Assembly: GCF_014873915.1 (NCBI RefSeq)
Contig: NZ_JADBEJ010000008.1
Coordinates: forward strand, 124,001 to 188,000
Origin: Amycolatopsis roodepoortensis
Lineage (GTDB): Bacteria; Actinomycetota; Actinomycetes; Mycobacteriales; Pseudonocardiaceae
Direction of reading: 5' to 3'
DNA length: 64,000 nucleotides
Below, piece after piece: positions 14,119 to 22,383 of this stretch (positions are counted from its first letter, which is position 1; every line of letters begins with the position of its first letter). Both the position numbers and the translations under genes were made by a program. The notes beneath the pieces are model-generated. The model was not told the DNA's origin. It worked only from the letters and a program-made list of their open reading frames with translations, and ran no database searches.

Positions 14119-15942
14119 TCAGCCGAGGCGCTGCTTCAACGCGTCGAGCTCGTCACGCAGGGAAGCCGGGACCTTGTCGCCGATCTTCTCGAACCACTCC
14201 TCGATGAGCGGCAGTTCCTGGCGCCACTCTTCGGCGGAGACGTCGAGCGCGGCCTGGATGTCGGCCAGCGGCTCCTTGAGGCCGTCGGTGTCGAGGTCCT
14301 CGGCGTTCGGCACGAAACCGACCGGGGTCTCGTTCGCGTTGCCCTTGCCCTCGACGCGCTCGATGACCCACTTCAGGATCCGCGAGTTCTCGCCGAAGCC
14401 CGGCCACAGGAAGCGGCCGTCGTCGCCACGGCGGAACCAGTTGACGTAGAAGATCTTCGGCAGCTTGTCCGCGTCGGCGTTCTTGCCGAGGTCCAGCCAG
14501 TGCTTGAAGTAGTCACCGGCGTGGTAGCCGAGGAACGGCAGCATCGCCATCGGGTCGCGGCGCACGTTGCCGACCGCGCCGGCGGCGGCCGCGGTGGTCT
14601 CCGACGACATGGTGGCGCCCATGAACACGCCGTGCTGCCAGTCGCGGGCCTCGTTCACCAGCGGGACCGTGGTCTTGCGGCGGCCGCCGAACAGGATCGC
14701 CGAGATCGGCACGCCCTGCGGGTCGTCCCACTCGGGCGCGAGGATCGGGCACTGCGACATCGGCGTGCAGTAACGCGAGTTCGGGTGCGCGGCCTTCTCT
14801 TCCGACTCCGGCGTCCAGTCCTGCTTCTTCCAGGAGGTGGCGTGCGCGGGCTTCTCGCCCATGCCCTCCCACCAGACGTCGCCGTCGTCGGTGAGCGCGA
14901 CGTTCGTGTAGACCGTGTTGCCCTTTTCGATGGTGCGCATCGCGTTGGGGTTGGTGTGCCAGTCGGTGCCCGGCGCGACGCCGAAGAAGCCGAACTCCGG
15001 GTTCACCGCGTACAGGCGGCCGTCCTCGCCGAACCGCATCCACGCGATGTCGTCACCGAGGGTCTCGGCGCGCCAGCCGGGGATGGTCGGCTGCAGCATG
15101 GCGAGGTTGGTCTTGCCGCAGGCGCTCGGGAACGCCGCCGCGACGTAGTGGACCTTGTCCTCGGGCGAGATCAGCTTGAGGATCAGCATGTGCTCGGCCA
15201 GCCAGCCCTCGTCGCGGGCGATGACCGAGCCGATGCGCAGCGAGTAGCACTTCTTGCCGAGCAGCGAGTTGCCGCCGTAGCCGGAGCCGTAGCTCCAGAT
15301 CTCGCGGGTCTCGGGGAAGTGCGAGATGTACTTGGTGGTGTTGCACGGCCACGAGACGTCCTCCTGGCCCGGCTCCAGCGGCGCGCCGACGGAGTGCAGG
15401 GCGGGGACGAACTCGCGCTCGGTGCCGTCCTCGGTGACGAACTTGTCCAGCGCGGCCTTGCCGGCGCGGGTCATCACGCGCATGGAGGCGACGACGTAGG
15501 CGAAGTCGGTGATCTCGATGCCGAGCTTGGGGTCCTCGGCTCCAAGGGGGCCCATGCAGAAGGGGATGACGTACATCGTGCGACCGCGCATGCAGCCGCG
15601 GTACAGCTCGGTCATCGTGGCCTTCATCTCGGCCGGGTCCATCCAGTTGTTGGTGGGACCGGCGTCGGATTCGTTCTCGGAACAGATGAAGGTGCGCTCT
15701 TCGACGCGGGCGACGTCATTCGGGTCGGAAGCGGCCCAGTACGAGTTGGGCTTCGCGTCGAGCTGCACGAACGTGCCGGCGGAGACCAGCTCGGCGTTGA
15801 TCCGGGCGGCTTCTTCGTCGGACCCGTCGACCCACACCACACGGTCCGGAGTGGTCAGTTCGGCGACCTCCCGGACCCAGGACAGCACGCCACTGTGCGT
15901 CGTCGGCGCATTTTCCAGTCCAGGGATGGCGACTGCGGTCAT
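14119..15942 (-). CDS. pckG: Phosphoenolpyruvate carboxykinase (GTP)
   Basis: The 607-residue enzyme has the normal length of GTP-dependent PEPCK. Key features are the P-loop FPSACGKTNL at 271-280 with the reactive Cys275, the nucleotide-binding NWFRRGDDGRFLWPGFGEN region, and FGGRRKTTVPLV. It converts oxaloacetate and GTP to PEP and CO2, the first committed step of gluconeogenesis, in the cytosol. ATG 15942 follows AGGAG by five bases, which excludes the in-frame extension further upstream. The leader holds two stable hairpins (15967-16007 and 16031-16056). In M. tuberculosis pckA also lies close to trmB, as here within 15 kb. Confidence 0.97.
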   Translation of the reverse strand: MTAVAIPGLENAPTTHSGVLSWVREVAELTTPDRVVWVDGSDEEAARINAELVSAGTFVQLDAKPNSYWAASDPNDVARVEERTFICSENESDAGPTNNWMDPAEMKATMTELYRGCMRGRTMYVIPFCMGPLGAEDPKLGIEITDFAYVVASMRVMTRAGKAALDKFVTEDGTEREFVPALHSVGAPLEPGQEDVSWPCNTTKYISHFPETREIWSYGSGYGGNSLLGKKCYSLRIGSVIARDEGWLAEHMLILKLISPEDKVHYVAAAFPSACGKTNLAMLQPTIPGWRAETLGDDIAWMRFGEDGRLYAVNPEFGFFGVAPGTDWHTNPNAMRTIEKGNTVYTNVALTDDGDVWWEGMGEKPAHATSWKKQDWTPESEEKAAHPNSRYCTPMSQCPILAPEWDDPQGVPISAILFGGRRKTTVPLVNEARDWQHGVFMGATMSSETTAAAAGAVGNVRRDPMAMLPFLGYHAGDYFKHWLDLGKNADADKLPKIFYVNWFRRGDDGRFLWPGFGENSRILKWVIERVEGKGNANETPVGFVPNAEDLDTDGLKEPLADIQAALDVSAEEWRQELPLIEEWFEKIGDKVPASLRDELDALKQRLG

Positions 15943-16230
15943 CTCTACTCCTGACTTCCGACGGCAGAAGCCCACACCGGGAACGACGCTGTTCCGATGC
16001 GGGCTTCGATGCCGGCGACCGAATGGCTTCGCACACCGGCGGGAAAGCCGGTGTGCAGGTTTTGGGATTCCCCGAGAGTAGCCGGATGACCGGCAGGTAA
16101 CCGAGAGCTGACCTGTCGGTTCTCTCACAAGAACGATAAGGGAATCGATTCAGTATCACCGGAATGGGCCATACGCAGAAATTCTTCCGGTGACCGATGG
16201 CACAGCGGCCGGACGAATCGGACATGAGAA
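15943..16230 (-). promoter_or_regulatory. Leader and promoter region of pckG with two hairpins
   Basis: The 396 bases between pckG and the next gene hold no reading frame of note. On the leader side, GAAGCCC (15967-15973) pairs with GGGCTTC (16001-16007) around an inner GGAAC/GTTCC stem, and GCACACCGGC (16031-16040) pairs perfectly with 16047-16056. A GATACT box (minus strand, near 16155) is a possible -10. Regulation through the leader is only a suggestion. Confidence 0.4.
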
Positions 16231-16231
16231 A

Positions 16232-16257
16232 GCCCGGCACGAACTCTCGTGCCGGGC
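16232..16257 (-). terminator. Second terminator of acidic repeat protein gene
   Basis: GCCCGGCACGA (16232-16242) and TCGTGCCGGGC (16247-16257) form a perfect 11-base-pair stem with an ACTC loop. On the minus strand it is followed by TTTCTC. Confidence 0.65.
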
Positions 16258-16296
16258 CGTTCTGTGACCAGGATTACAGGAATGACCTCTTCGAAT

Positions 16297-16329
16297 TGGC
16301 CTGGACCATTCTTGTATTGGTCCAGGCCA
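16297..16329 (-). terminator. First hairpin after acidic repeat protein gene
   Basis: TGGCCTGGACCA (16297-16308) and TGGTCCAGGCCA (16318-16329) pair perfectly around a nine-base loop, ten bases past the stop codon of the gene at 16339. It stands in tandem with the hairpin at 16232-16257. Confidence 0.5.
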
Positions 16330-16338
16330 TTTCGGGAA

Positions 16339-17058
16339 TCAGTTGGGGCTGATCCACTGGCCGGTGGCGGAATCGATCTTCGCCACACCTTCGAGTGTTT
16401 CGGTGCCCGCGCCACCCCACGCCGCGTCGCCGGCCGGGTCACCGCCGGTCGCCGGGACGCTCGCGAAGGCCGCGCCGATGTCGTTGTTGACCACGCCGCT
16501 GCCGACCTCGGTCCACTGGCCGGGCCCGGTGTGCTCGTAGGTCTTCGAGTTGCCGGAGGCGTCGGTCTCCACCGCGATGTCGGCGCTGCCGTCGCCGTCC
16601 TTGTCGGTGAAGGCGATCGTGCGGCCGTCCTCCGTCTGGACGACGGCGGTGTCGGGGGTCCCGTCACCGTCCGTGTCGATGGTGGGCGGGCCGACCTCGA
16701 CGTCACCGCTGGGCATGTCGGCGTGCATGGTGCCGCTGGTGCCCGCGTCGGAACCGTCGTCGTTGCCACCGCCACCGGCCTCGACCCAGGAGCCGGAAGC
16801 CTCGTCGTAGACGGCCTCCTGGACGACCTTGCCGTTCTCGTCGAGCACCGCGTACTGGTCGGCGTCGCCGTCGCCGTCGGTGTCGACGAACGCCTGGCCG
16901 GTGCCGTCCTCGTGCTGGATGACCGCGGCGTCGTTGACGCCGTCCTTGTCGAGGTCGTAGTTGAGCTCGGCCTGGTACTCCTCGCCGTCAACGTGGACGG
17001 TGACCGCTTCGGTGGAGCCCGACTCGGTGTCCGTGCCGCCGCTCTCGTCGACCCACAT
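16339..17058 (-). CDS. Acidic protein with DxDxDG calcium-loop-like repeats
   Basis: The 239-residue protein is rich in Asp, Gly, Thr and Glu. It contains at least four DxDxDG-type loops (YDLDKDGVND, DTDGDGDAD, DTDGDGTPD, DKDGDGSAD), each followed by a short beta-type segment. The pattern resembles thrombospondin type 3 or dockerin calcium sites and actinobacterial DUF6802-like proteins. It begins MWVDESGG with no signal peptide, so it is probably cytoplasmic or exported by another route. ATG 17058 follows GAGGGGG by seven bases. It lies 91 bases after a dynamin-like GTPase and may belong to the same stress cluster. Calcium binding is inferred from the loops only. Confidence 0.6.
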   Translation of the reverse strand: MWVDESGGTDTESGSTEAVTVHVDGEEYQAELNYDLDKDGVNDAAVIQHEDGTGQAFVDTDGDGDADQYAVLDENGKVVQEAVYDEASGSWVEAGGGGNDDGSDAGTSGTMHADMPSGDVEVGPPTIDTDGDGTPDTAVVQTEDGRTIAFTDKDGDGSADIAVETDASGNSKTYEHTGPGQWTEVGSGVVNNDIGAAFASVPATGGDPAGDAAWGGAGTETLEGVAKIDSATGQWISPN

Positions 17059-17149
17059 GGGATAACCCCCTCGTTGACCTGCTGGTGTGTCGAAGCTTAT
17101 GACTCACCGTAGGCCGGTTCGGTTCCGGTCCACAACAGGACCGCCCGGG

Positions 17150-18985
17150 TCAGGCGTCGCGCAGTGACCGAATGCGACCGAGCAGTGCCTCGGCGCGGTC
17201 CCGGCCGTCCGAGACGTCCTTCAGGCGCTTCGCGACGACGGAGATCTTCTTCGCCCGTTCCTGCGCGCCCATCTTGATCGTCTTGTCGACTTCCTTCAGC
17301 TCCGCCTCGATCGCGTCGATGCGGCGGCCGAGGGCTTCGTCGAGCGCCATCGACAGCTGCTGTTCGGCCTCGATCAGCTGCTCCGCGACGAGCTGGTCCA
17401 GCGTGGACCGCGCGTCGGCGATCGCCTCGACCAGCCACTGCTTCATATGCTGCTTGTCGGACGCGTGTTTGCGGGTCCGCGCCATCCACCAGCCGGCGCC
17501 GAGGCCGATGATGATCGTGGCCGGCAGGATCACCGGGTTCAGGATCGCGACCCCCGCCAGCGGCAGCGCGGCGACCTTCCCGGCGCCGAGGCCACCGGAA
17601 ACCCCCATGAAGATGAGCAGTTTGTCCTCGGCCGTCGGCGGTTTCTTGTCCGGCGGGCGCAGCACGACCGGCGGGCCGCCCGCCCTGGCGAACTGACCGC
17701 GGATGATTTCCAGCTCTTCGGGCGAGAACAGCTCCGAAAGCGCGACGTTGGTGACCTGGTTGAGCCGTTGTGAGAGCAGCATCGAGATGCGCTGCGATGT
17801 CGTCTGCAACGCGATATCGACCTGCTGGGGCAGCGCGGCGAGGGCGTCGCGCTTCGCGCCGTCGATCAGCTGACGGAAATGCGTCGACGCGTCGCGCATC
17901 TGCCTGCTGGTTTCGTGCCCGACCTCGACACGGGTCCGCTGAATCTCCGCGCGCAGTTTCAGCTGCCAGCCCCGTGTCGAAGACCGGCGCTCGGTGGTCA
18001 GGTCGTCTCGGCGCTGGCGCAACTGCTCGGCCTCGGCCTCACCGGCGGACAGCGCGCGGCTTTCCGCCTGGAGCTTCGCCTTGAGCTCGCCGAGCGCGCT
18101 CGACAACGCGCGCAGGGTGTTGGCCTCGCCCAGCATCGCCGAGCGGCCGACCAGCATCTCCTGCAGCGCGCCCTGGAGCGCGGCGATCCCGGCCTTCTCG
18201 CGCAGCATCGTGGCCATCTGCTCGTTCGGGGCCTTGGCCGCCGTCTCGAACATGCGCGCGGACACCGGGTGGAACACCGCGTCGGCGAACCGGGGAGCGT
18301 GTTCGGCGAGCAGCCGCCGGTCGGCTTCGAGGACCTCGCGCCAGCCGCGGAACTGGTCGGTCTTGGTCAGCGCGAACAGCACGGTCTCGACGCGTTCGCC
18401 CATGTCGTGCAGGAACTGCAGCTCCTGCGCGGTGAACGGCGACGACGAGTCCACGACGAACAGCAGCGCGGTGGCGCCGGCGGCGGCCTCCTTCGCCAGC
18501 TCGCCGTGCATCGAGTCGAGCCCGCCGACGCCCGGCGTGTCCACAATGGACACTCGTTCGAGCAGCGGGACCGGGCCGGAGACCTCGACGTAGCGCGGCG
18601 GGATCTGCCCTTCCGGCAGCTCGTGCGCGGCCGAGACCCAGTGGATCAGGTCGTTCAGGTTGATCGGCACCGGCGCCAGCTGGCCCGGATAGCAGGCCTG
18701 CGCGGACCACTGCTCGGCGTGCTCGAAGACGAGATACGTCGCGGTGGCGACGTCGGCGTCCACAGGGGACAGTCCCGGCATGGACAGGAGCGCGTTCACG
18801 AGCGAGCTCTTGCCGCGGTTGGTCTCGCCGACCACCACGACCGACGGCTTCTTCGGCCGCGCCTTCCGGATGTCCTCGACCCATTTCGCGGCCTGGGGAT
18901 CGGCTTCGCGGACGATCGTGAGCAGCTGTTCACGCGTGCTCTTGACGACCGCGGGCAGGTTGGCCGCCGCGCTCGGAGCGGTCAC
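17150..18985 (-). CDS. Dynamin-like GTPase with membrane segment (IniA-like)
   Basis: The 611-residue protein has a GTPase domain with G1 GETNRGKS at 53-60, G3 DTPG at 149-152 and G4 TKTD at 207-210. A long coiled-coil stalk follows (about 290-400), then a hydrophobic stretch near 450-500 and a final helical segment. This matches bacterial dynamin-like proteins such as mycobacterial IniA, which remodel or repair the plasma membrane. Its GTG start overlaps the stop of the GrpE-like gene by four bases. A GTCC-N5-GGAC palindrome occurs twice inside it. Partner GTPases usually work in pairs, and a second one lies at 20687. Confidence 0.85.
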   Translation of the reverse strand: MTAPSAAANLPAVVKSTREQLLTIVREADPQAAKWVEDIRKARPKKPSVVVVGETNRGKSSLVNALLSMPGLSPVDADVATATYLVFEHAEQWSAQACYPGQLAPVPINLNDLIHWVSAAHELPEGQIPPRYVEVSGPVPLLERVSIVDTPGVGGLDSMHGELAKEAAAGATALLFVVDSSSPFTAQELQFLHDMGERVETVLFALTKTDQFRGWREVLEADRRLLAEHAPRFADAVFHPVSARMFETAAKAPNEQMATMLREKAGIAALQGALQEMLVGRSAMLGEANTLRALSSALGELKAKLQAESRALSAGEAEAEQLRQRRDDLTTERRSSTRGWQLKLRAEIQRTRVEVGHETSRQMRDASTHFRQLIDGAKRDALAALPQQVDIALQTTSQRISMLLSQRLNQVTNVALSELFSPEELEIIRGQFARAGGPPVVLRPPDKKPPTAEDKLLIFMGVSGGLGAGKVAALPLAGVAILNPVILPATIIIGLGAGWWMARTRKHASDKQHMKQWLVEAIADARSTLDQLVAEQLIEAEQQLSMALDEALGRRIDAIEAELKEVDKTIKMGAQERAKKISVVAKRLKDVSDGRDRAEALLGRIRSLRDA

Positions 18986-19467
18986 TGGGCCTTCTTCGCG
19001 TAGACGATGACGATCGGCGCGCGCAGGACCCGCTCGTGATCGGCGAACCCGACCACCTCGGTCTCCGCGACGAGCCCTTCGAGCGCCGGGTCCTCGGTTG
19101 CGACCGCGCCGCCCGCCTCGTGCACGGCGGGGTCGAACCGCTCGCCGTCCGGGCGCAGGGCACGGACGCCGATCCCGGCGAGACCGTGTTCGAGCCGCTC
19201 GACGACGCCGCCGCTGCGCGCGCGATCGAGGGCGTACAGGCAGAGCTGGATCAGCGCCTGCCTGTCGGCGAGAGCCTGTTCGAGGTCGGCCGGACCCGTG
19301 GTCGTGGACTCCACATCGGTGTTCGACGCGGCTTCGACGGCCTCGGTTCCCTCGGACGGCGAAGTCTCTCCGTCCGCTTCGGCGATGATCGCCGCGGAGA
19401 TCTGACCGGTCGGCACGTCGTCCGGATTCACGTCTTCGACCGCCTTCTTGCGCAGCCAGGCACCCAC
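18982..19467 (-). CDS. GrpE-like nucleotide exchange factor domain protein
   Basis: The C-terminal 90 residues of this 161-residue protein match the GrpE beta domain: LEHGLAGIGVRAL, then FDPAVHEA and the RVLRAPIVIVYAK end. The N-terminal part is acidic and low in complexity, and the long GrpE coiled coil is largely missing. True GrpE drives ADP release from DnaK; here no Hsp70 gene is nearby, and the gene instead overlaps a dynamin-like GTPase gene. In actinobacteria, divergent GrpE-like proteins often sit with dynamin-like GTPases. I infer a co-factor for those GTPases or a variant chaperone. The housekeeping grpE would be elsewhere. Confidence 0.65.
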   Translation of the reverse strand: MGAWLRKKAVEDVNPDDVPTGQISAAIIAEADGETSPSEGTEAVEAASNTDVESTTTGPADLEQALADRQALIQLCLYALDRARSGGVVERLEHGLAGIGVRALRPDGERFDPAVHEAGGAVATEDPALEGLVAETEVVGFADHERVLRAPIVIVYAKKAQ

Positions 19468-19506
19468 CCGAATCGACCCCCGTAACTGGTGTCCCGGGCC
19501 TACCGA

Positions 19507-20163
19507 TCAGCCCGGGGAGATTTCACCAGTGTCGGGCACGGGCCCGTCGGCCGGGGGCGGAATCGGCAGAACAGGACGGAGGAATCTGGCGATCAGCTCC
19601 TTCATCACCGCGAGTTCCGCCACCGGATCGAGGTCCGGCTCCAGAATCACGCGGGAAAGCGGCGCGTCGACCAAGGCGACGAGCCAGCTGGCCACCGTCC
19701 GCGGATCGAACCCGGGATCGATCCGGCCCGCCTCCATCGCCCGCGTCACCAGGCCGACGAGACCGTCACGCAGCGCGCGGTCGTTGCCCTGGATGAGCCT
19801 GGCCAGGTCGGCGTCGCGGGAACACTGCGCGGCGACCTCGAGGACGAGCTTGGCGATGACCGGATGCAGAAGCTGTTCCGACACGTGGGTGATGACCTGG
19901 AGGATGGCTTCCCCCGGGTCCTCGATCTCTTCGGCGGCCGCGATCATGGCCGCGGTCTCGTCGGCGTCCTGCTCGAAGATGCCGACGAACACCGCGCGCT
20001 TGTTCGGGAAGTAGTGGAACAGGCTGCCGGTGCTGATCCCCGCGGCGCGGCAGATCTCCGCCGTCGTCGTCTTCTCGAAGCCCTTCATCGCGAAACAGCC
20101 CGCGGCGGCGTCGAGGATGGCGCGGCGTTTCGCCTCGTGCTTTTCCGGGTCGACCGTCCTCAT
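19507..20163 (-). CDS. TetR-family regulator, autoregulated
   Basis: From ATG 20163 the 218-residue protein has a TetR helix-turn-helix at residues ~10-60 (ILDAAAGCFAMKGFEKTTTAEICRAAGISTGSLFHYFPNK), then a helical ligand-binding domain. The start overlaps the stop of the upstream membrane-protein gene (ATGA), and both are read from a promoter whose spacer is filled by a 14-base palindrome (20654-20667). Autorepression is therefore very likely. The pair sits inside the dynamin/GrpE-like gene cluster, perhaps as an insertion. The inducer is unknown. Confidence 0.88.
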   Translation of the reverse strand: MRTVDPEKHEAKRRAILDAAAGCFAMKGFEKTTTAEICRAAGISTGSLFHYFPNKRAVFVGIFEQDADETAAMIAAAEEIEDPGEAILQVITHVSEQLLHPVIAKLVLEVAAQCSRDADLARLIQGNDRALRDGLVGLVTRAMEAGRIDPGFDPRTVASWLVALVDAPLSRVILEPDLDPVAELAVMKELIARFLRPVLPIPPPADGPVPDTGEISPG

Positions 20164-20639
20164 TTCACCGGCGGGGGCTCGTCGAGCCACGGGTAGCCGT
20201 GGTCGAGGAAGGCCTTGGCGACGGCCTTGCGGTCGACGTCGCCCTTCTGCCGCACCAGCTCCCGGCCGTCCGCGGCGAGCAGGACGAGCTCCTTCCCGTC
20301 GAGGAAGACGGCCTCCAGCTCCGCTTCGTACGCGCGGCTGCGGCCTTTGGTGGTCAGCGTGATGCGCGTCGGCGTCACCTTGACGATCAGCCGCTCGTGC
20401 GCCCAGACCGCGGCGAAGAACAGTCCGAGGACCAGGCCGACGCCGATGCCGGTGACCGTGCCCCAGGGCTGGGGGATCTCCGAGACGAGCTTGAAGGGGC
20501 CCTTGAACGGGACCCAGCTCAGGGACGCCACCCAGCCCGAGATCGAGTGGAGGAACCAGCCGAGCGCGGCCCCGGCCAGCGGGCAGCCGATCCAGGAGGC
20601 CGTGCGCAGCCACTGGGGCTCGTCGACGATCGTTTCCAT
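20160..20639 (-). CDS. Membrane protein with PH-like tail, unknown function
   Basis: The 159-residue product starts at ATG 20639. It has two hydrophobic segments (about 13-40 and 55-78) and then a soluble beta-rich domain of ~75 residues (LIVKVTPTRITLTTKGRSR and on) that looks like the bacterial PH/YqeB type. It is the first gene of the TetR-controlled pair and thus the likely regulated target. Leaderless translation is indicated by the AATAAT box close to the start. No catalytic motif is seen. Confidence 0.6.
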   Translation of the reverse strand: METIVDEPQWLRTASWIGCPLAGAALGWFLHSISGWVASLSWVPFKGPFKLVSEIPQPWGTVTGIGVGLVLGLFFAAVWAHERLIVKVTPTRITLTTKGRSRAYEAELEAVFLDGKELVLLAADGRELVRQKGDVDRKAVAKAFLDHGYPWLDEPPPVK

Positions 20640-20645
20640 GCGCTC

Positions 20646-20674
20646 ATTATTAGACCGAGCGCTCGGTTTATCAA
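20646..20674 (-). promoter_or_regulatory. TetR-controlled promoter with operator in the spacer
   Basis: On the minus strand TTGATA (20669-20674) and TAATAAT (20646-20652) make a near-consensus promoter. ACCGAGCGCTCGGT (20654-20667), a perfect 14-base palindrome, extended with one mismatch to 20651-20670, fills the spacer. The -10 ends six bases before ATG 20639. Confidence 0.75.
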
Positions 20675-20686
20675 TCTCGGGTGCAT

Positions 20687-22255
20687 TTAGTCGCGGATCT
20701 GCTGCCAGATGAGGAAGTACGCCCGGTGCACGACGTGCGCGACGCGGCTCTGGGCGGGCGTCGCACCGAAGGACGCGAAGGAGCGCCACCAGCCGGCGCG
20801 CTCCAGGGCGTGGGCCGCCAGCTCGGCGCGCGGAGCACCCGGCTTGCCCAGCTGGGCGCCGATGTCCGCGTTGCTGCCGACCCGCAGGACCTCCTCGGAC
20901 AGGTCCTCGGGCATGTCGACGGCGCCGGACGCGACCAGCGTGAGCGCTTCGAGCAGCCGCAGCTGGTGCGCCTCGGGCTTGGCGAGCAGGACCTCGATCG
21001 CGTCGTGGACGCGCTGCCGCTCGGCCGGGTCGCCGGACGCGTGGGCCAGCGCGGTGACCGAGGCCAGCGCGGCCGCCGCCTTGATGCCGTCGGCGCGGGC
21101 GGCGAAGACGATGCTCAGCCGCTGGCGGACGGCTTCGAGCCCGGAGGCGTCGAGCAGCTTCCGGCGCAGCGAGCCCGCGGTGATCTCGGGTTCCTTGCGG
21201 ATCGCCTCGACGGCGTACCGCACGCCGAACAGGTCCAGTTTCTCCAGCAGCCGCAGCCGGGTGCCCGCCGCGACGTCGCATTCCCAGCTGGTGAAGATGT
21301 CCGCCGAGATCAGCATGGTCTCGAGGATGTCGTCGTCCATCTCGGCCAGCTGCCGCAGCGCTTCGGCGTCGGGCGAGGTGAACCCGCCGGACTCGGCCGA
21401 CTCCGCGATCAGCCCGATCACCGGCAGCACGTCCGCGACGCGGGGCTTCAACGTCGCGGCCTGCTTCTCCGACAGGAGCGTCGCGGCCTTCCACACGTCG
21501 CCGCCCGAGCCTTCGACCGACTCCGGCGCGATGGTGTCCGCCTTGTTGAGCACCGCGATCGCGTTGACCGGGCCCGCCTCGCGGCTCGCGGTCGCGGCGG
21601 TGAACGCGGCGAGCGCCTGCTGGTCGTCGGCGCGCACGCCCTGGGTGACCACGTAAAGCACAGCCTCGGCGCCGGCGACGGCGTTGCGCGAGGTGTCGTC
21701 GAGCTCGTCAGAGCCTTCTTCGTCAGCTTCGTCGTCTTCGGGTTTGCGGTGCTTCGCCGCGCCCAGCAGCTCCTCGGTTCGCGACACCGAAGCGGCGTCG
21801 AGCGAGCCGAGGCCCGGGGTGTCGATCACGGTCATGCCCTGCAGGACCGCGTTGGTGAGGTACGCCTCGATATGGGAGACCTTGTCGATGTCGATGCCCA
21901 GTTCGGCCGGGATCATCCCGTCGGCGGAGAAGGGCAGCACCTGTTTGCGGCCGTCGTTGAAGACGATCTCGACCCGGTCGACCGTGCCGTACTGGAACCT
22001 GGTCACCAGCCGGGTGCACTCGCCGACGTCGGTCGGCGCGACCCGGCGCCCGATCAGGGCGTTGACCAGGGTGGACTTCCCCGATTTGATCCGGCCCGCG
22101 ACGGCGACCTGCAGCGGGCCGCCCAGGCGTCGCAGCACCTCGGCGAAACCGGCCGCGGTCCGCGCGGACACCTGGGGCTGGAGGCGGTGGCAGAGGTTCG
22201 CCACCGACATCGACAGCGGGCCGGCGAGACGGCCCTGCTCCGTCGCTGAGGTCAC
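20687..22255 (-). CDS. Dynamin-like GTPase (IniC-like)
   Basis: About 522 residues with G1 GRIKSGKS near 54-61, G3 DTPG near 145-148 and G4 NKAD near 237-240, followed by a helical stalk. An acidic insert (EDDEADEEGSDELDD) lies after G3. It lacks the long membrane segment of the GTPase at 17150, so the two probably form an unequal pair as in mycobacterial IniA/IniC. GTG 22255 has GGAGGGG at a good distance; GTG 22264 abuts the ribosome binding site and is less likely. The TetR pair separates it from the rest of the cluster. Confidence 0.8.
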   Translation of the reverse strand: MTSATEQGRLAGPLSMSVANLCHRLQPQVSARTAAGFAEVLRRLGGPLQVAVAGRIKSGKSTLVNALIGRRVAPTDVGECTRLVTRFQYGTVDRVEIVFNDGRKQVLPFSADGMIPAELGIDIDKVSHIEAYLTNAVLQGMTVIDTPGLGSLDAASVSRTEELLGAAKHRKPEDDEADEEGSDELDDTSRNAVAGAEAVLYVVTQGVRADDQQALAAFTAATASREAGPVNAIAVLNKADTIAPESVEGSGGDVWKAATLLSEKQAATLKPRVADVLPVIGLIAESAESGGFTSPDAEALRQLAEMDDDILETMLISADIFTSWECDVAAGTRLRLLEKLDLFGVRYAVEAIRKEPEITAGSLRRKLLDASGLEAVRQRLSIVFAARADGIKAAAALASVTALAHASGDPAERQRVHDAIEVLLAKPEAHQLRLLEALTLVASGAVDMPEDLSEEVLRVGSNADIGAQLGKPGAPRAELAAHALERAGWWRSFASFGATPAQSRVAHVVHRAYFLIWQQIRD

Positions 22256-22371
22256 GGTGCCCACCCCTCCCAGTCGTCGAGCACACCGAGGGGAATCGTG
22301 CCATGCCGCTCATCCTCGGGTCGCACCGAAGGTGGTACCGGCGACCGACGCGCGGGCGGCACCGGCCGACA

Positions 22372-22377
22372 TAGTGT
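22372..22377 (+). promoter_or_regulatory. -10 box of leaderless histidine kinase gene
   Basis: TAGTGT ends six bases before GTG 22384; no ribosome binding site precedes this start. Confidence 0.5.
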
Positions 22378-22383
22378 TACCAG

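Noticed and set aside
18539..18551. GTGTCCACA in the dynamin gene as a DnaA box
   Set aside because: It mismatches the first base of the consensus and lies in coding sequence. It fits better as a member of the GTCC-N5-GGAC family.
19507..20163. TetR as master regulator of the whole dynamin cluster
   Set aside because: Only one operator was found, at its own operon; none was seen before the GTPase genes.
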